The position numbers were made by a program, and so were the translations under genes. A stretch of DNA of 64,000 nucleotides from JBKBUF01 sp046290815. Its GTDB lineage: Bacteria > Bacteroidota > Bacteroidia > Cytophagales > Cytophagaceae. Numbering within the stretch: position 1 is the stretch's first letter; each line of letters opens with the position of its first letter. Positions 34,072 through 43,655 of this stretch are shown here, piece after piece. The notes below the pieces were generated by a model. The model was given only the letters and a program-made list of their open reading frames with translations. It was not told the origin of the DNA and searched no databases. Where the stretch lies: NCBI GenBank assembly GCA_046290815.1, contig JBKBUF010000009.1:1-64000 (forward strand), written 5' to 3'.

Positions 34072-35653
34072 ACCAATACTCCTGTTAGTGAGTAGTGCAG
34101 CTTTTGCTCAGGTATATCAGATTCCTGATGCAGGTCTCAAACAATGCTTTATTGAAAAGTATCCTGAAGTTTTAAATCAGAACAATGAACTGGTAATAAA
34201 CAATGCTAAAGCAAGGGTTGGTGATTTAATTTGCAGCAACTACAATATTGAGGACATTTCAGGAATACAATATTTCGAAAATATTACTATCCTTACTCTT
34301 GGCAATAACAAGATCAGTGATATTAACCTTTTGGCTTCCATGCCAAAATTAGAGCAGATTTATATTTATAATAATAATCTTTCCACACTTCCGTCTTTTA
34401 CTTCTCTTGCTAATCTTAAAAGTCTTCATGTTGAAAAGAATAATATTTCTGGTTTACCTGAGCTCCCTATATCAATTCAAAATCTGTTTATTGCAGAAAA
34501 TAACATAGGCAGTCTGAAAGAAATCGGGCAATATATAAATTTGACTGAGTTGTATTCGGCCATGAATGCGATAGATACTATTGCTGATCTATCGAACCTC
34601 ACAAAACTAAAAGTACTCCATCTTGGGTCAAATAAGCTAAGGACAATAAAAGGCCTGGACAAACTGAATAACATGGAACGGCTTTTCCTTGAAGAAAATC
34701 AAATAGGTCCATCAATAAATTTAAGCCATATGACTAAGCTCCGAGATATGTATCTTAGTAATTGCGGATTGAAAAGCATAAACAATTTTTCTAATCATAA
34801 TCTTTTAGTCAATGCTTATCTTGTAAACAACAACCTCACTTTTGAAGACATATTACCTCAGACTGCTCATCCTGATTTTAACAATGTATTCCAATATTAT
34901 TATTTACAGGATTCTGTAGGAGAGAAACATAGTATAATCCTGAAAGAAGGTGATGATTTCCGTTTTGGTTTTGACTTTGATAAAAATCTCAGCAGCAATA
35001 TTTACAAGTGGTATAAAAACGGAATATTATTTTCAACTTCCTCATCAGATTCATTAAAATTACCGCGCCTTAAGTTGGAAGATTCAGGTGTATACCATTG
35101 CGTTATCAGCAACACCCATCCTCTTTTAAATGAGATGCATTTAAAGAGCCGTAGTATTAAATTAAACATTACCCCTTGCATAAGCGCCAACGACATTAGT
35201 TTTCACATTACCCCATTTGATTGCCGAAATCAGGGTGCTATCAATATAGAAGTAATACCAACAGAAACAGCCGGTTGGCTAAAGAAAATCGGTACTACAG
35301 ATAGTATACGGTTAAATAAAGGTATTAACAAAATAGACATTGCGGGAACATACATAATCCAAATATTAAAAGATGCAGATTGCAGATATTCAGAACAAAT
35401 TGATATCACTGACAATCGAGATAATTGCACTGAATATACTTTTACACCCAATGGCGATGGAATAGATGACACTTTTTATATTTCTGAAGCAGGCAAGGCC
35501 CAGGTATTTGATAAGGCGGGTAGATTGGTAGCTGAAGTAAATACCCCGGCAGCCTGGGACGGCACTGATTCGAATGGCAGAGCACTAGGTTATGGATACT
35601 ACCTTATCAAAGTAAATGAGGACCAGATTTACAGAGTTTCTTTACTTAAATAA
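34040..35653 (+). CDS. Secreted LRR protein with gliding-type (type B) C-terminal domain
   Basis: A 537-residue export. The start is set at the ATG at 34040 (MRQVILLLFVKPILLLVSSA), which opens a clear signal peptide; a longer frame from 33977 would put 21 polar residues before it. Residues ~55-270 are leucine-rich repeats of the internalin-like type (NITILTLGNNKISDINLLAS), then an Ig-like domain (~300-380) and a type B/gliding-associated C-terminal domain (CTEYTFTPNGDGIDDTFYIS, GYGYYLIKV). It overlaps the anti-sigma-like gene by 32 nt. It probably is a surface protein exported with help from a SprF/PorP-type partner. Confidence 0.85.
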   Translation: MRQVILLLFVKPILLLVSSAAFAQVYQIPDAGLKQCFIEKYPEVLNQNNELVINNAKARVGDLICSNYNIEDISGIQYFENITILTLGNNKISDINLLASMPKLEQIYIYNNNLSTLPSFTSLANLKSLHVEKNNISGLPELPISIQNLFIAENNIGSLKEIGQYINLTELYSAMNAIDTIADLSNLTKLKVLHLGSNKLRTIKGLDKLNNMERLFLEENQIGPSINLSHMTKLRDMYLSNCGLKSINNFSNHNLLVNAYLVNNNLTFEDILPQTAHPDFNNVFQYYYLQDSVGEKHSIILKEGDDFRFGFDFDKNLSSNIYKWYKNGILFSTSSSDSLKLPRLKLEDSGVYHCVISNTHPLLNEMHLKSRSIKLNITPCISANDISFHITPFDCRNQGAINIEVIPTETAGWLKKIGTTDSIRLNKGINKIDIAGTYIIQILKDADCRYSEQIDITDNRDNCTEYTFTPNGDGIDDTFYISEAGKAQVFDKAGRLVAEVNTPAAWDGTDSNGRALGYGYYLIKVNEDQIYRVSLLK

Positions 35654-35857
35654 TTAATTGCAATTTCAGTTTTTTCACTGATCCTTGCCTTTATCCCGAT
35701 GCCACAATCTTTCATCCTAAACTCAAACCAGAGTCATCAATCAGTACCTTAAGAAAGTCAATGATGAAAGTTCATTTAAAGGAGCCAGGTGAAAGGTAAT
35801 CCGGATAAACCTATAAAGACAATAAAAACCAGCTAAACCAACAAAGGTCAAAAAATA

Positions 35858-35883
35858 AGGCCGTCCCTATTATGAGACGGCCT
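35858..35883. terminator. Terminator of the gldKLMN operon (bidirectional)
   Basis: Stem AGGCCGTC (35858-35865) with GACGGCCT (35876-35883), 10-nt loop. On the minus strand TTATTTTTT follows, an excellent U-tract after gldN; on the plus strand a T-rich tail follows and may end the LRR transcript. The 200 nt before it (35654-35857) show no gene. Confidence 0.85.
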
Positions 35884-35908
35884 CCATATTTTTATTTAAG
35901 AAACTCTT

Positions 35909-36754
35909 TTAGAACTCCCACAAGTTATGCTCATACTCGAGCAATTCAAATGCAGCCCATTGAGAAGCCATGATACCTTTTTGCTGATCACCTCCATATA
36001 TATCAACAAGGTAAGCATCATTTGGATTAGAAACTTTAATGATATAAGAACTAAATAGTCTTAACTCAAAAGCATCCTTAAGATTCTTGTGTTGCTGATC
36101 ATTCTGAGGGTTAAACCAGATTGTTTTCGGGTTATCCTTAAACAGCTTATCGCAAAGCTCTTTGTATTCAAACGAAGCAAGAGGAAGCTGAATACCTTTT
36201 ATATTCGCAGGGTGGTCTGCAGGAATATATACAGTAATCGCATGTACATCGTAGTACATTCTTGATCTTTGTTTGTCAAAAATCAAATCTTCCTTAATTT
36301 CCATTTGGTACAAGTCAGTAGGAAGGTAATCGTTAGCGCCAGCCTGCATAGCAGTAACATCCTCGCCATTGGCCTTCATAATTTCAAGTTCCTCAGCAGT
36401 ATATTCAGGACCTTCTACCGGCATCTTCATTCTTTCATTGAACTCTTCAATTGTCAGAGTTTTCCCTTCCTGAAGTGAATCAGTAGCATAAGCTTTGATA
36501 TCTCCTCTTTGAACAGCTTCAATTAAGAACCTTGTTATTTCCCTATTTTTTGAAAACATCGGTTTATTCTGTTTCTCTCTAAGATCCACAGCTCTGATGA
36601 TTGTCTTTTTAAACATAATATCAGATTCATGAATCGGACGAACAGAATACTTGTTAAATCCGGCATTTTCACTGCTCTCGGCAACTTCCTGAGCAGAAAT
36701 CAGGCCCGGAAGGGACAACAAGCCTGACATTAAAATAACACTTAATTTTTTCAT
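35909..36754 (-). CDS. gldN: T9SS/gliding protein GldN (PorN)
   Basis: A 281-residue periplasmic protein with a Sec signal peptide (1-21). GldN/PorN forms a ring with the GldK lipoprotein under the outer membrane and contacts GldM. The PIHESDIMFKKTIIRAVDLREK segment near the start and the position after gldM are typical of the family. Last gene of the operon, followed by a strong terminator. Confidence 0.95.
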   Translation of the reverse strand: MKKLSVILMSGLLSLPGLISAQEVAESSENAGFNKYSVRPIHESDIMFKKTIIRAVDLREKQNKPMFSKNREITRFLIEAVQRGDIKAYATDSLQEGKTLTIEEFNERMKMPVEGPEYTAEELEIMKANGEDVTAMQAGANDYLPTDLYQMEIKEDLIFDKQRSRMYYDVHAITVYIPADHPANIKGIQLPLASFEYKELCDKLFKDNPKTIWFNPQNDQQHKNLKDAFELRLFSSYIIKVSNPNDAYLVDIYGGDQQKGIMASQWAAFELLEYEHNLWEF

Positions 36755-36772
36755 ACTAATTTCTGTTTAGTA

Positions 36773-38368
36773 TTAGTTCAGAGGTATGTTTTTAATAATG
36801 GTACCAACGTTCACTTCTTCAGTATTATTTAAGAAGTTAGTTCTGGTTACCTTCTTTACCTCAATTAGAATTCTATCACCAGGTTGAGCCTGAGATCTGA
36901 AAGTAGCTAAGCTTCCTGTTTCAGTTGTGAATGTAAGCGGAGCTCCAACAGGTCTCTTTCCTCTTACAAGGATACACTCCCATTCAGCAACTTTATAACG
37001 AGCATCTTTCGGAAGGAAAGTTTTGAAGCTTTCATCAGGAACTGCTTTCATAGTTATACTTGCAGGACCAGGAGCAGCCTCACCTTGTTTCTCGTTAAGA
37101 GGAGCAGCACCTTTTAATGCTTCAATTGTTGGTTTAGGGATCAACCTTACACCAAATTCCTGAGAACCGATCAGGTTTCCATTACTTGAAACATTAAGAA
37201 CAACTTTAGGTGCATCAGGAACGATAGTAATAAGTCCTTTTTGTGCTCCAGGGATAAATTTACCACCAGTTCCTCCGAATGATGGGTTGTAAGTAGATCC
37301 AAGAGCAGGAACCTGAACGTTCAACTCATTACCGCAGTTTTTGTAAAGTGCAGAAACTGAAGCAGACTGAATTTGAATAACTGGTTTTGCTACGATATAC
37401 TCTTCTTCCACCTGGAAAGTAGTATCTTTACCTCTGTGTTTGAATTTGATCGCGCCTTTCCATTTTGTCTTGAAGTTTCCTTCTTTGTCATAAGCACCAC
37501 CTTGAGCAACAAACTCAACTTTACCGATTTTTTTAACAGGATCAACCTTTACAGGTCTACCGTTATGCTCCATCGTAGGAGTGATTGCACTTGAAGAAGC
37601 AGCAAGGAACATTTCAGCTTCGTATTTAGTACCGGCAGCAACAACCTTAGATGATGGTCTAACCATCGCAACTACGTTGTCGAATTTGATATCAGAAGCA
37701 CCTACTTCACTTGCAAGTTTAGCAAGGATTTCAGCCTCATACTTCAGGATTTCAGACTCTTTCTGAGCAAGCACAGCAAGTGCTGCCACCATTGGAGTTT
37801 GAGCGAAGTTTAATTGTGCGAAATCTTTATTAGCTTGTTCTTTATCATTCTTGAACATCGGATCATCTTTACCATCAAGAGCAAGGAAAGGAGCTTCTTT
37901 CAAACCGAATTTCCTTAAGAATTCAGTATAGCCATTTAACCTGTCTTTAAGTTTGTAAGCCTCTCCGTTTTTTGAACCTTCAGGTCCAAGCATTAGAATT
38001 GCAACTTTATCTTCTTCTTTAGCACCTTTGTAGTTACCATCTTCTTCAACTCCACCAGTATCATCAATTAATCTCTTTCTTAGAGAATTCATGTATGCGA
38101 GTAGCTCATCCGTAACTTTGCGGACTTCGTCAGTTTTAGCAACTATGTGTGCATCTTTATTACCTTCCTGCTCTACGATTTTTTTAATGTTTGAAGCAAC
38201 CTTATTATTCTCGTGAGTGGTGGTTTCATTTACGTGCATCAAGCTGTCATCCAAAAATTTAAATTTCTGGATGATGGCAGAGCTTACCTGAAGCGCTAAC
38301 AGAGCTGTTAACACCAGATACATCATACCGATCATTTTTTGCCTTGGGGTTTCTTTTCCTCCAGCCAT
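36773..38368 (-). CDS. gldM: T9SS/gliding motor protein GldM (PorM)
   Basis: A 531-residue inner membrane protein with one N-terminal TM helix (~13-33) and a large periplasmic part. The start MAGGKETPRQKMIGMMYLVL carries the conserved Arg9 just before the helix. GldM dimers with a GldL pentamer form the proton-driven rotary motor of the T9SS and of gliding. The periplasmic D1-D4 domains reach the GldKN ring. 18 nt separate it from gldN. Confidence 0.96.
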   Translation of the reverse strand: MAGGKETPRQKMIGMMYLVLTALLALQVSSAIIQKFKFLDDSLMHVNETTTHENNKVASNIKKIVEQEGNKDAHIVAKTDEVRKVTDELLAYMNSLRKRLIDDTGGVEEDGNYKGAKEEDKVAILMLGPEGSKNGEAYKLKDRLNGYTEFLRKFGLKEAPFLALDGKDDPMFKNDKEQANKDFAQLNFAQTPMVAALAVLAQKESEILKYEAEILAKLASEVGASDIKFDNVVAMVRPSSKVVAAGTKYEAEMFLAASSSAITPTMEHNGRPVKVDPVKKIGKVEFVAQGGAYDKEGNFKTKWKGAIKFKHRGKDTTFQVEEEYIVAKPVIQIQSASVSALYKNCGNELNVQVPALGSTYNPSFGGTGGKFIPGAQKGLITIVPDAPKVVLNVSSNGNLIGSQEFGVRLIPKPTIEALKGAAPLNEKQGEAAPGPASITMKAVPDESFKTFLPKDARYKVAEWECILVRGKRPVGAPLTFTTETGSLATFRSQAQPGDRILIEVKKVTRTNFLNNTEEVNVGTIIKNIPLN

Positions 38369-38411
38369 ATCTTAATTTCTTTTCTTTTTTAAAATTGATT
38401 CAGTTATACAA

Positions 38412-39206
38412 TTAAGATCTCATTGCAGTTAGCATGTTTCCATACACGTTATTAAGGGCAACAAGATTCTTAGAAAGCTTACCAAGCTCTTCTTTGAATT
38501 GCTGAGTATCTTTACTTGCATCAGCCATGCTTTCCATTGCAACAGAAAGATTGCTATAGAATTTATTCATTGCTCTTAAATGGTTGTTTGCATCAGCAAG
38601 TTCCATTTCGTATACGGCATTAAGTGCCCCAAGATTTTTAGTAATATTTTGTACTTGTGCGTGATATTCTTTAGCATCCTGAGAAGCGTTTGCCATTTCT
38701 GACATAGCATCAACAGTTTTAGAATATGCTTTATTCATTTCAAGCAGAGATTTAGATGCTTGTTTTACATTGTTTGCATATTCAGTAGATGCAGCAGATG
38801 CATCAGTAAGATCTTTAAGATTAGATACTGAAGAAGAAAGGTTGTTAATTCCAGCGCCAAGTCTGCTTATAACATCCTGATTAAGGTTTGCATCAGCAAG
38901 CATATCATCAAGCTTTCTAGTCAAACCAGAAGTTGTTGCTTCTTCTCCTTCTTCTTCATAGTAATCATCAGCCAACTGAGGATAAACTCTTTCCCATTTT
39001 GGTTCATGAGGAACTGGTTGGAATGCAGAAAAAGCGAAGATAACTGCCTCTGTACTTAGACCAATTACAAGCATTGGGCCTGCACCAGGCCAGTGCATAA
39101 TTTTAAACATCGCTCCAACAATTACAACCGCTGCGCCCAAACCGTACAGCATAGGCATGAATTTGTTGAACAAGAACTCTTTAAAACCACCTTTGTTTGT
39201 GCTCAT
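38412..39206 (-). CDS. gldL: T9SS/gliding motor protein GldL (PorL)
   Basis: A 264-residue inner membrane protein. Two TM helices (~17-35 and 44-62) contain FKIMHWPG and Glu53 (STEAVIF), the likely proton-path acid. The rest is a cytosolic helical region with repeated LNAVY/LNNVYGNM-type segments. GldL forms the pentameric stator with GldM. 43 nt separate it from gldM. Confidence 0.95.
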   Translation of the reverse strand: MSTNKGGFKEFLFNKFMPMLYGLGAAVVIVGAMFKIMHWPGAGPMLVIGLSTEAVIFAFSAFQPVPHEPKWERVYPQLADDYYEEEGEEATTSGLTRKLDDMLADANLNQDVISRLGAGINNLSSSVSNLKDLTDASAASTEYANNVKQASKSLLEMNKAYSKTVDAMSEMANASQDAKEYHAQVQNITKNLGALNAVYEMELADANNHLRAMNKFYSNLSVAMESMADASKDTQQFKEELGKLSKNLVALNNVYGNMLTAMRS

Positions 39207-39309
39207 TTTCGTAAAATTTTAATTTTAAAATGTTTAACAATTAATAAATAAATATAGATTAAGTAATTATGGTTACTCGACAAAAGATTATTAGGAAAAC
39301 TGTGTTGGA

Positions 39310-40341
39310 TTAAAACTCAAATCCGGAGGATCTTCCAAGATATGTCATTACACATCTGAAGCCGATATAAGATTTGGTAGTATCCTGATATTCGAAAGTT
39401 CTGGTACCTGTCTCAAGATAATAAGCAATATCTTTCCAGGAACCTCCACGAACGATTTTTCTTGGCTCTTCATCGTCCAGGTAAACAGGATTCAAATCCC
39501 ATACAACAGGAACAGCAGCATCGTAATATGCATCTTCGCACCATTCAGACACGTTTCCTGCCATATCGTACAGACCGAAGTCATTTGAGAAGTAAGAAGC
39601 TACAGGAGCTGAATACATAAACCCGTCGTCATAGTAATTTCCTCTACCGGGCTTAAAGTTTGCAAGCATACAACCTTTAGCATTTCTAATATAAGGGTTA
39701 CCCCAAGGATATTTTGCCATATCTCTACCACCTCTTGCTGCGTATTCCCACTCAGCCTCTGAAGGCAATCTGAAATTTGGCATTTTCCAAAGTCCTTGCT
39801 CGGCTCTCCAGTTGTTCATGTGCTTGGTTCTCCACTCGCAGAAATATCTTGCGGCAAACCAGTCTACACCTACAACAGGATATTCATCAAATGCAGGGTG
39901 GGAGTAATAATACTCCATCATAGGATCACCCATGTGGTGAGAAAAATCTCTTACCCATACAGTAGTATCAGGGTAAAGCTCAGTCATAATATACTGCTCT
40001 CCTAACACATCAACAGAGTCAGAAAGCATTACATCAATAAACTGTCTGTATTCATTATTGGTAATTTCGGTTTCATCCATGTAAAACCCACCAATAGTAA
40101 CCTGCTTATTGAGGTTAATTTGAGATGCAGGAACATCCTGATCGGCCTGGCCCATATGGAAAGTTCCGGAAGGACATGTAGTCATACCGTAAGGTACGGT
40201 CATTACCCATCCTTCTCGACCCTGAACCCCGATCAAGTCTCCACCTCCGTCAGATCCCTTTCTTCCGCAACCTTGAATCAGAAGATAGGCACCTGCAAGG
40301 AATAGGCAACCTACACTTTTAATAACACCTAATTTATTCAT
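39310..40341 (-). CDS. gldK: T9SS/gliding lipoprotein GldK (PorK)
   Basis: A 343-residue lipoprotein with lipobox Cys25 (LLIQGC). The body is a formylglycine-generating-enzyme-like (FGE/sulfatase-modifying) fold, with FRLPSEAEWEYAARGG, YDMAGNVSEWCEDAYY and KIVRGGSWKD as family segments. GldK/PorK forms the periplasmic ring with GldN. It is rather short compared with the Flavobacterium protein. The fold is structural here, not catalytic. The 200-nt gap before it, toward porP, has no gene. Confidence 0.93.
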   Translation of the reverse strand: MNKLGVIKSVGCLFLAGAYLLIQGCGRKGSDGGGDLIGVQGREGWVMTVPYGMTTCPSGTFHMGQADQDVPASQINLNKQVTIGGFYMDETEITNNEYRQFIDVMLSDSVDVLGEQYIMTELYPDTTVWVRDFSHHMGDPMMEYYYSHPAFDEYPVVGVDWFAARYFCEWRTKHMNNWRAEQGLWKMPNFRLPSEAEWEYAARGGRDMAKYPWGNPYIRNAKGCMLANFKPGRGNYYDDGFMYSAPVASYFSNDFGLYDMAGNVSEWCEDAYYDAAVPVVWDLNPVYLDDEEPRKIVRGGSWKDIAYYLETGTRTFEYQDTTKSYIGFRCVMTYLGRSSGFEF

Positions 40342-40541
40342 AACACAGTCGTTTAATAATTTCCTTTTGTAATGTTTTTTCTATTTTTTCTTTTGTTTAA
40401 ATGAACTTTTTTATGCTGTTAAACGCTTTTCTAATACTCGAAATTATTAATAGAGTTCAAAAAAACCTTTAATAATTCATAAATCTTGGAAAAACGTTGT
40501 ACAAGATCGAAAATAAATCTGAATAAACCAAGAATTAATTG

Positions 40542-41585
40542 TTAATTTTCTTCATGCCTATATCTTGGCGTCCTTACTTTTGGTTTAGGAGCCTCCCACG
40601 GGGTAGGTATTATATATGATAAAAGGATTTCATGAGATGTCCGTTTCTTTGCCATCACACCACTAGTCACAAAATCAAATGCATAACCTATTCTTAAAGG
40701 TGACATGTTCTGCTTGTTCTTCAAAAGATTCATCCCTACATATAATATTATATCATCATTACTTAAAGTTCTTCCCCCTTGTGAAACATCTCTCTTGGCA
40801 AATGACTGGCGGAGATTGAATCCAACCCAGAATTTTTCATTATAAGTACCAAGTGCTCCAAACAAATAAGTCCATTGGTTCATATCACTTTGTACCAATG
40901 CAGATGGAGTTAATTTAAGCATAGGACCGAAATCAAAATTATATCCGGCAGTAAAATAAAAGTGATTTTCAAGTTTTGAATTTATTTGAGGAGAACCGTA
41001 ATTAAATTTTGACCTGCTCAAGTGGTTAAAACTTAAACCGGCGTAATACTTTTTGTGCTTATACCAAAGCCCCCCTGCCATGTCCGGCCTGGTTTGCCTT
41101 ATTCGCGGGTTATTTGTAAGCTCTCTGTATATCTGATCGTCTTCATCTACCACCTGATAATAATCCGTTCTAACTCTTTGAGAATATATTCCGCCTCTTG
41201 CTCCAATTCCTAATAGCCCCTCTCCTAACTTAACATGATAAGAAAGCGACAACTGAACCTCAGTATTATTTAATGGCCCTAATTTATCATTAAATATATA
41301 AATACCGGCACCTGTTCTTTTATCTAAAAAAGGCAGCGGGGTAGAAGCAGAGATAATTTGACTGTTAGGAGCGCCCCCACCGTATTGAGTGGACTGATAA
41401 GCCAGCCATTGTGTTCTATGTATTAATGAAAACCTGGTTACTCCCTCCAACCCAGCATATCCGGGATTATAATATAATCCGTTAAACATATACTGACTGA
41501 ATTGAGCATCCTGTTGTGCAATTGCAGCTGATCCGGCCAAAAATATGATCAGTACAACAAGGTAGATTCTTTTAACTATTTTCAT
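40542..41585 (-). CDS. porP: PorP/SprF family T9SS outer membrane protein
   Basis: A 347-residue outer membrane barrel with a signal peptide (1-23, ending AIAQ). The start of the mature protein, QDAQFSQYMFNGLYYNPGYA, is the PorP/SprF signature. It lies directly upstream of gldK in the conserved porP-KLMN order. PorP binds PorE/peptidoglycan partners and is needed for T9SS function. A second, more divergent PorP/SprF-like gene lies at 31413. Confidence 0.92.
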   Translation of the reverse strand: MKIVKRIYLVVLIIFLAGSAAIAQQDAQFSQYMFNGLYYNPGYAGLEGVTRFSLIHRTQWLAYQSTQYGGGAPNSQIISASTPLPFLDKRTGAGIYIFNDKLGPLNNTEVQLSLSYHVKLGEGLLGIGARGGIYSQRVRTDYYQVVDEDDQIYRELTNNPRIRQTRPDMAGGLWYKHKKYYAGLSFNHLSRSKFNYGSPQINSKLENHFYFTAGYNFDFGPMLKLTPSALVQSDMNQWTYLFGALGTYNEKFWVGFNLRQSFAKRDVSQGGRTLSNDDIILYVGMNLLKNKQNMSPLRIGYAFDFVTSGVMAKKRTSHEILLSYIIPTPWEAPKPKVRTPRYRHEEN

Positions 41586-41597
41586 AAAATTCCCAAA

Positions 41598-41624
41598 GGG
41601 CAGAACAGTTCTGTCCCAAAGCTA
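41598..41624 (-). promoter_or_regulatory. Possible porP promoter with adjoining palindrome
   Basis: On the minus strand TAGCTTTG (41617-41624) fits the -7 TAnnTTTG box, but no clear -33 box lies at the right distance. Immediately downstream, 41598-41616 holds a near-perfect palindrome centred on CAGAACAGTTCTG. It would lie at the transcript start or in the leader, so it could be an operator or a leader hairpin. Both are tentative. Confidence 0.35.
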
Positions 41625-41727
41625 AGTAATTTTAAATTAATTATAAATAAAATTACAAAATTAATTATAGAGGAACTATAACCAAAATCCTGTAATAATG
41701 TTTATTAGACGCGGGAATATACGTAAG

Positions 41728-42516
41728 CTACTTAATGTTGTTGGCCTTTTTTATATAAACTTCCAAAGCGCCTGTCATAGATGGCGCATTTGGCAGAGGA
41801 GCCTCTATATCAAGTATCAAGCCGGCATCTCTTACTGCTTTGGCAGTAGTGGGACCAAATGCGGCAATCCTTGTTTTATTCTGCTTAAAATCAGGGAAAT
41901 TGGTAAAAAGGGAATTTATTCCTGAAGGACTAAAAAACGCAATTATATCATAATTGACATCAGCAAGATCCGACAAGTCACTTGAAACTGTTTTATAAAT
42001 AACAGCTTCATTAAACTTAAAATCGTTATCTTTTAAGAATAAAGGAATTTCATCCTTACGGATTTCAGAACAAGGATATAAAAATGTTTCGTTTTTATGC
42101 TTTTTCAGAATATCCTCAAGGTCCTTTGCTGTTTTTTGACCGACAAATATTTTTCTTTTCCTGATGACAATGTATTTCTGTAAATAATTTGCAGTCTGCT
42201 CAGATATACAAAAATATTTCATCTCGGCAGGGACTTCAATTTTACTTTCCTGACAAATACGAAAGAAATTATCTACTGCATTTCTGCTGGTAAAAATAAC
42301 GGCCGTATGATTTAGGATTTCAATCTTCTGTTTCTTAAAATCCTTTAAGTCAATCCCTTCTATTTGAATAAATGGCCGAAAATCTATTTTTAAGTTATAC
42401 TTTTGGGCTAAAGAATAATATGGTGATTTTTCGTCTGAAGGCTTAGGCTGGCTAACCAGGATACTTGAAACTTTGGTATGTCTGTCTTTTAACTCTTTTT
42501 CTTTAATTTCACTCAT
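41728..42516 (-). CDS. hemD: Uroporphyrinogen-III synthase
   Basis: A 262-residue cyclising enzyme of haem synthesis, converting hydroxymethylbilane to uroporphyrinogen III. The fold is the bilobed HemD type. HTAVIFTSRNAVDNFF and DIIAFFSPSGINSLF are the usual lobe signatures, with AAFGPTTAKAVRDAGL near the end. The N-terminus has ~18 extra polar residues. It follows the DUF4271 gene by 17 nt and precedes porP by ~140 nt. Confidence 0.88.
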   Translation of the reverse strand: MSEIKEKELKDRHTKVSSILVSQPKPSDEKSPYYSLAQKYNLKIDFRPFIQIEGIDLKDFKKQKIEILNHTAVIFTSRNAVDNFFRICQESKIEVPAEMKYFCISEQTANYLQKYIVIRKRKIFVGQKTAKDLEDILKKHKNETFLYPCSEIRKDEIPLFLKDNDFKFNEAVIYKTVSSDLSDLADVNYDIIAFFSPSGINSLFTNFPDFKQNKTRIAAFGPTTAKAVRDAGLILDIEAPLPNAPSMTGALEVYIKKANNIK

Positions 42517-42533
42517 TGATGCCAGTTATTTTT

Positions 42534-43655
42534 TTAAGAAACGTCAAACAACATCAGTTTTGATATAATGAAAATAGGCAAAATTTCACTGACGCAAAGG
42601 TAAGAAAATAAATAAAGATTCCTAAATGATGATATTGTAAATATTGAAAAAGTTAATTTTACCAGTAAAAATATCATTCCTATAAGAACGATTAAAGCAA
42701 AAAATACGCCCCCTAAAATAGGATTTAAATAGTTAACCGAGTATCCGGCAACTAGCATGGGAACACATACCAAATTGATTTTTAAGAAGGTACTTAAAAA
42801 GCTATAATATTGAATATTGACTATTTTTGACATTTTAAACACCCATCCGGCAATAATTACATAAATATATTTCCACAAAAAGAAACTGAAGAAAATCAAT
42901 GTAAGAAATATAAGTCGAGTTAAAGGTTTACCGGCGGGCAGTAAAAACGACAAACTTTCATAAGATATGCTTTCAAGGTCAAAAACCACCATACTTATTA
43001 TACTAAATCCGAAAGAATTGATAACCACCATTAATAATAACGGAACATTAACAAATGATAGGTTATCCTGCCCCAGGGTACTATCTGACAGGCTAATAGC
43101 CTCATTAAACTGCTTAGAATACCTGGACTTAAAGACCCCGGTCAGAAAAATGCATAGAACAAATAAAATTATAATGTAATCCCCACCAACATTCGATTGC
43201 CTTCTTTCGATTTGCAATATATTTTGTTTATTCTCTCCTAATTCTGAGGGAAATGAAATCCTGAAATTCATCGGAAATTGCCCTACAGGATGAAAAAAAC
43301 TAATTAATACAGGCCCCTCTTTTTTCCCTGCAAATTGACCATCAAATTCCTTGTGCTCTGAGGAATCAGTTGTATTTGTATAAAACAGTTCTCCATTTAC
43401 AAATAGCGACAACGAAGGAGCCGCAGTAAACCCGAGGGTTAAATCTTTATATTGTTCAGGACTCAGCCAATAGTAAATGCTTTTAACCCTATAGTGTTTT
43501 TCCGGCAAATAGGGGACATATGTCATGCTACTTCCATCTAAAACCACCCAGTTGTATTCCAACAAGGAACCTTTAGAATTGGATTGTCCCCATACAGAAA
43601 ATTGAACTGCTGAAAACAGCATCAATAAAAAGTATATTAGTCTATGCCTGGGCAT
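42534..43655 (-). CDS. DUF4271 family membrane protein
   Basis: A 373-residue protein with a signal peptide or first TM segment (1-23), an external beta-rich region (~25-145) and about six or seven TM helices to the end. This layout and its place beside hemD match the DUF4271 family of Bacteroidetes, whose function is not known to me. It overlaps the phosphotransferase gene by 14 nt. No catalytic motif is visible. Confidence 0.7.
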   Translation of the reverse strand: MPRHRLIYFLLMLFSAVQFSVWGQSNSKGSLLEYNWVVLDGSSMTYVPYLPEKHYRVKSIYYWLSPEQYKDLTLGFTAAPSLSLFVNGELFYTNTTDSSEHKEFDGQFAGKKEGPVLISFFHPVGQFPMNFRISFPSELGENKQNILQIERRQSNVGGDYIIILFVLCIFLTGVFKSRYSKQFNEAISLSDSTLGQDNLSFVNVPLLLMVVINSFGFSIISMVVFDLESISYESLSFLLPAGKPLTRLIFLTLIFFSFFLWKYIYVIIAGWVFKMSKIVNIQYYSFLSTFLKINLVCVPMLVAGYSVNYLNPILGGVFFALIVLIGMIFLLVKLTFSIFTISSFRNLYLFSYLCVSEILPIFIISKLMLFDVS

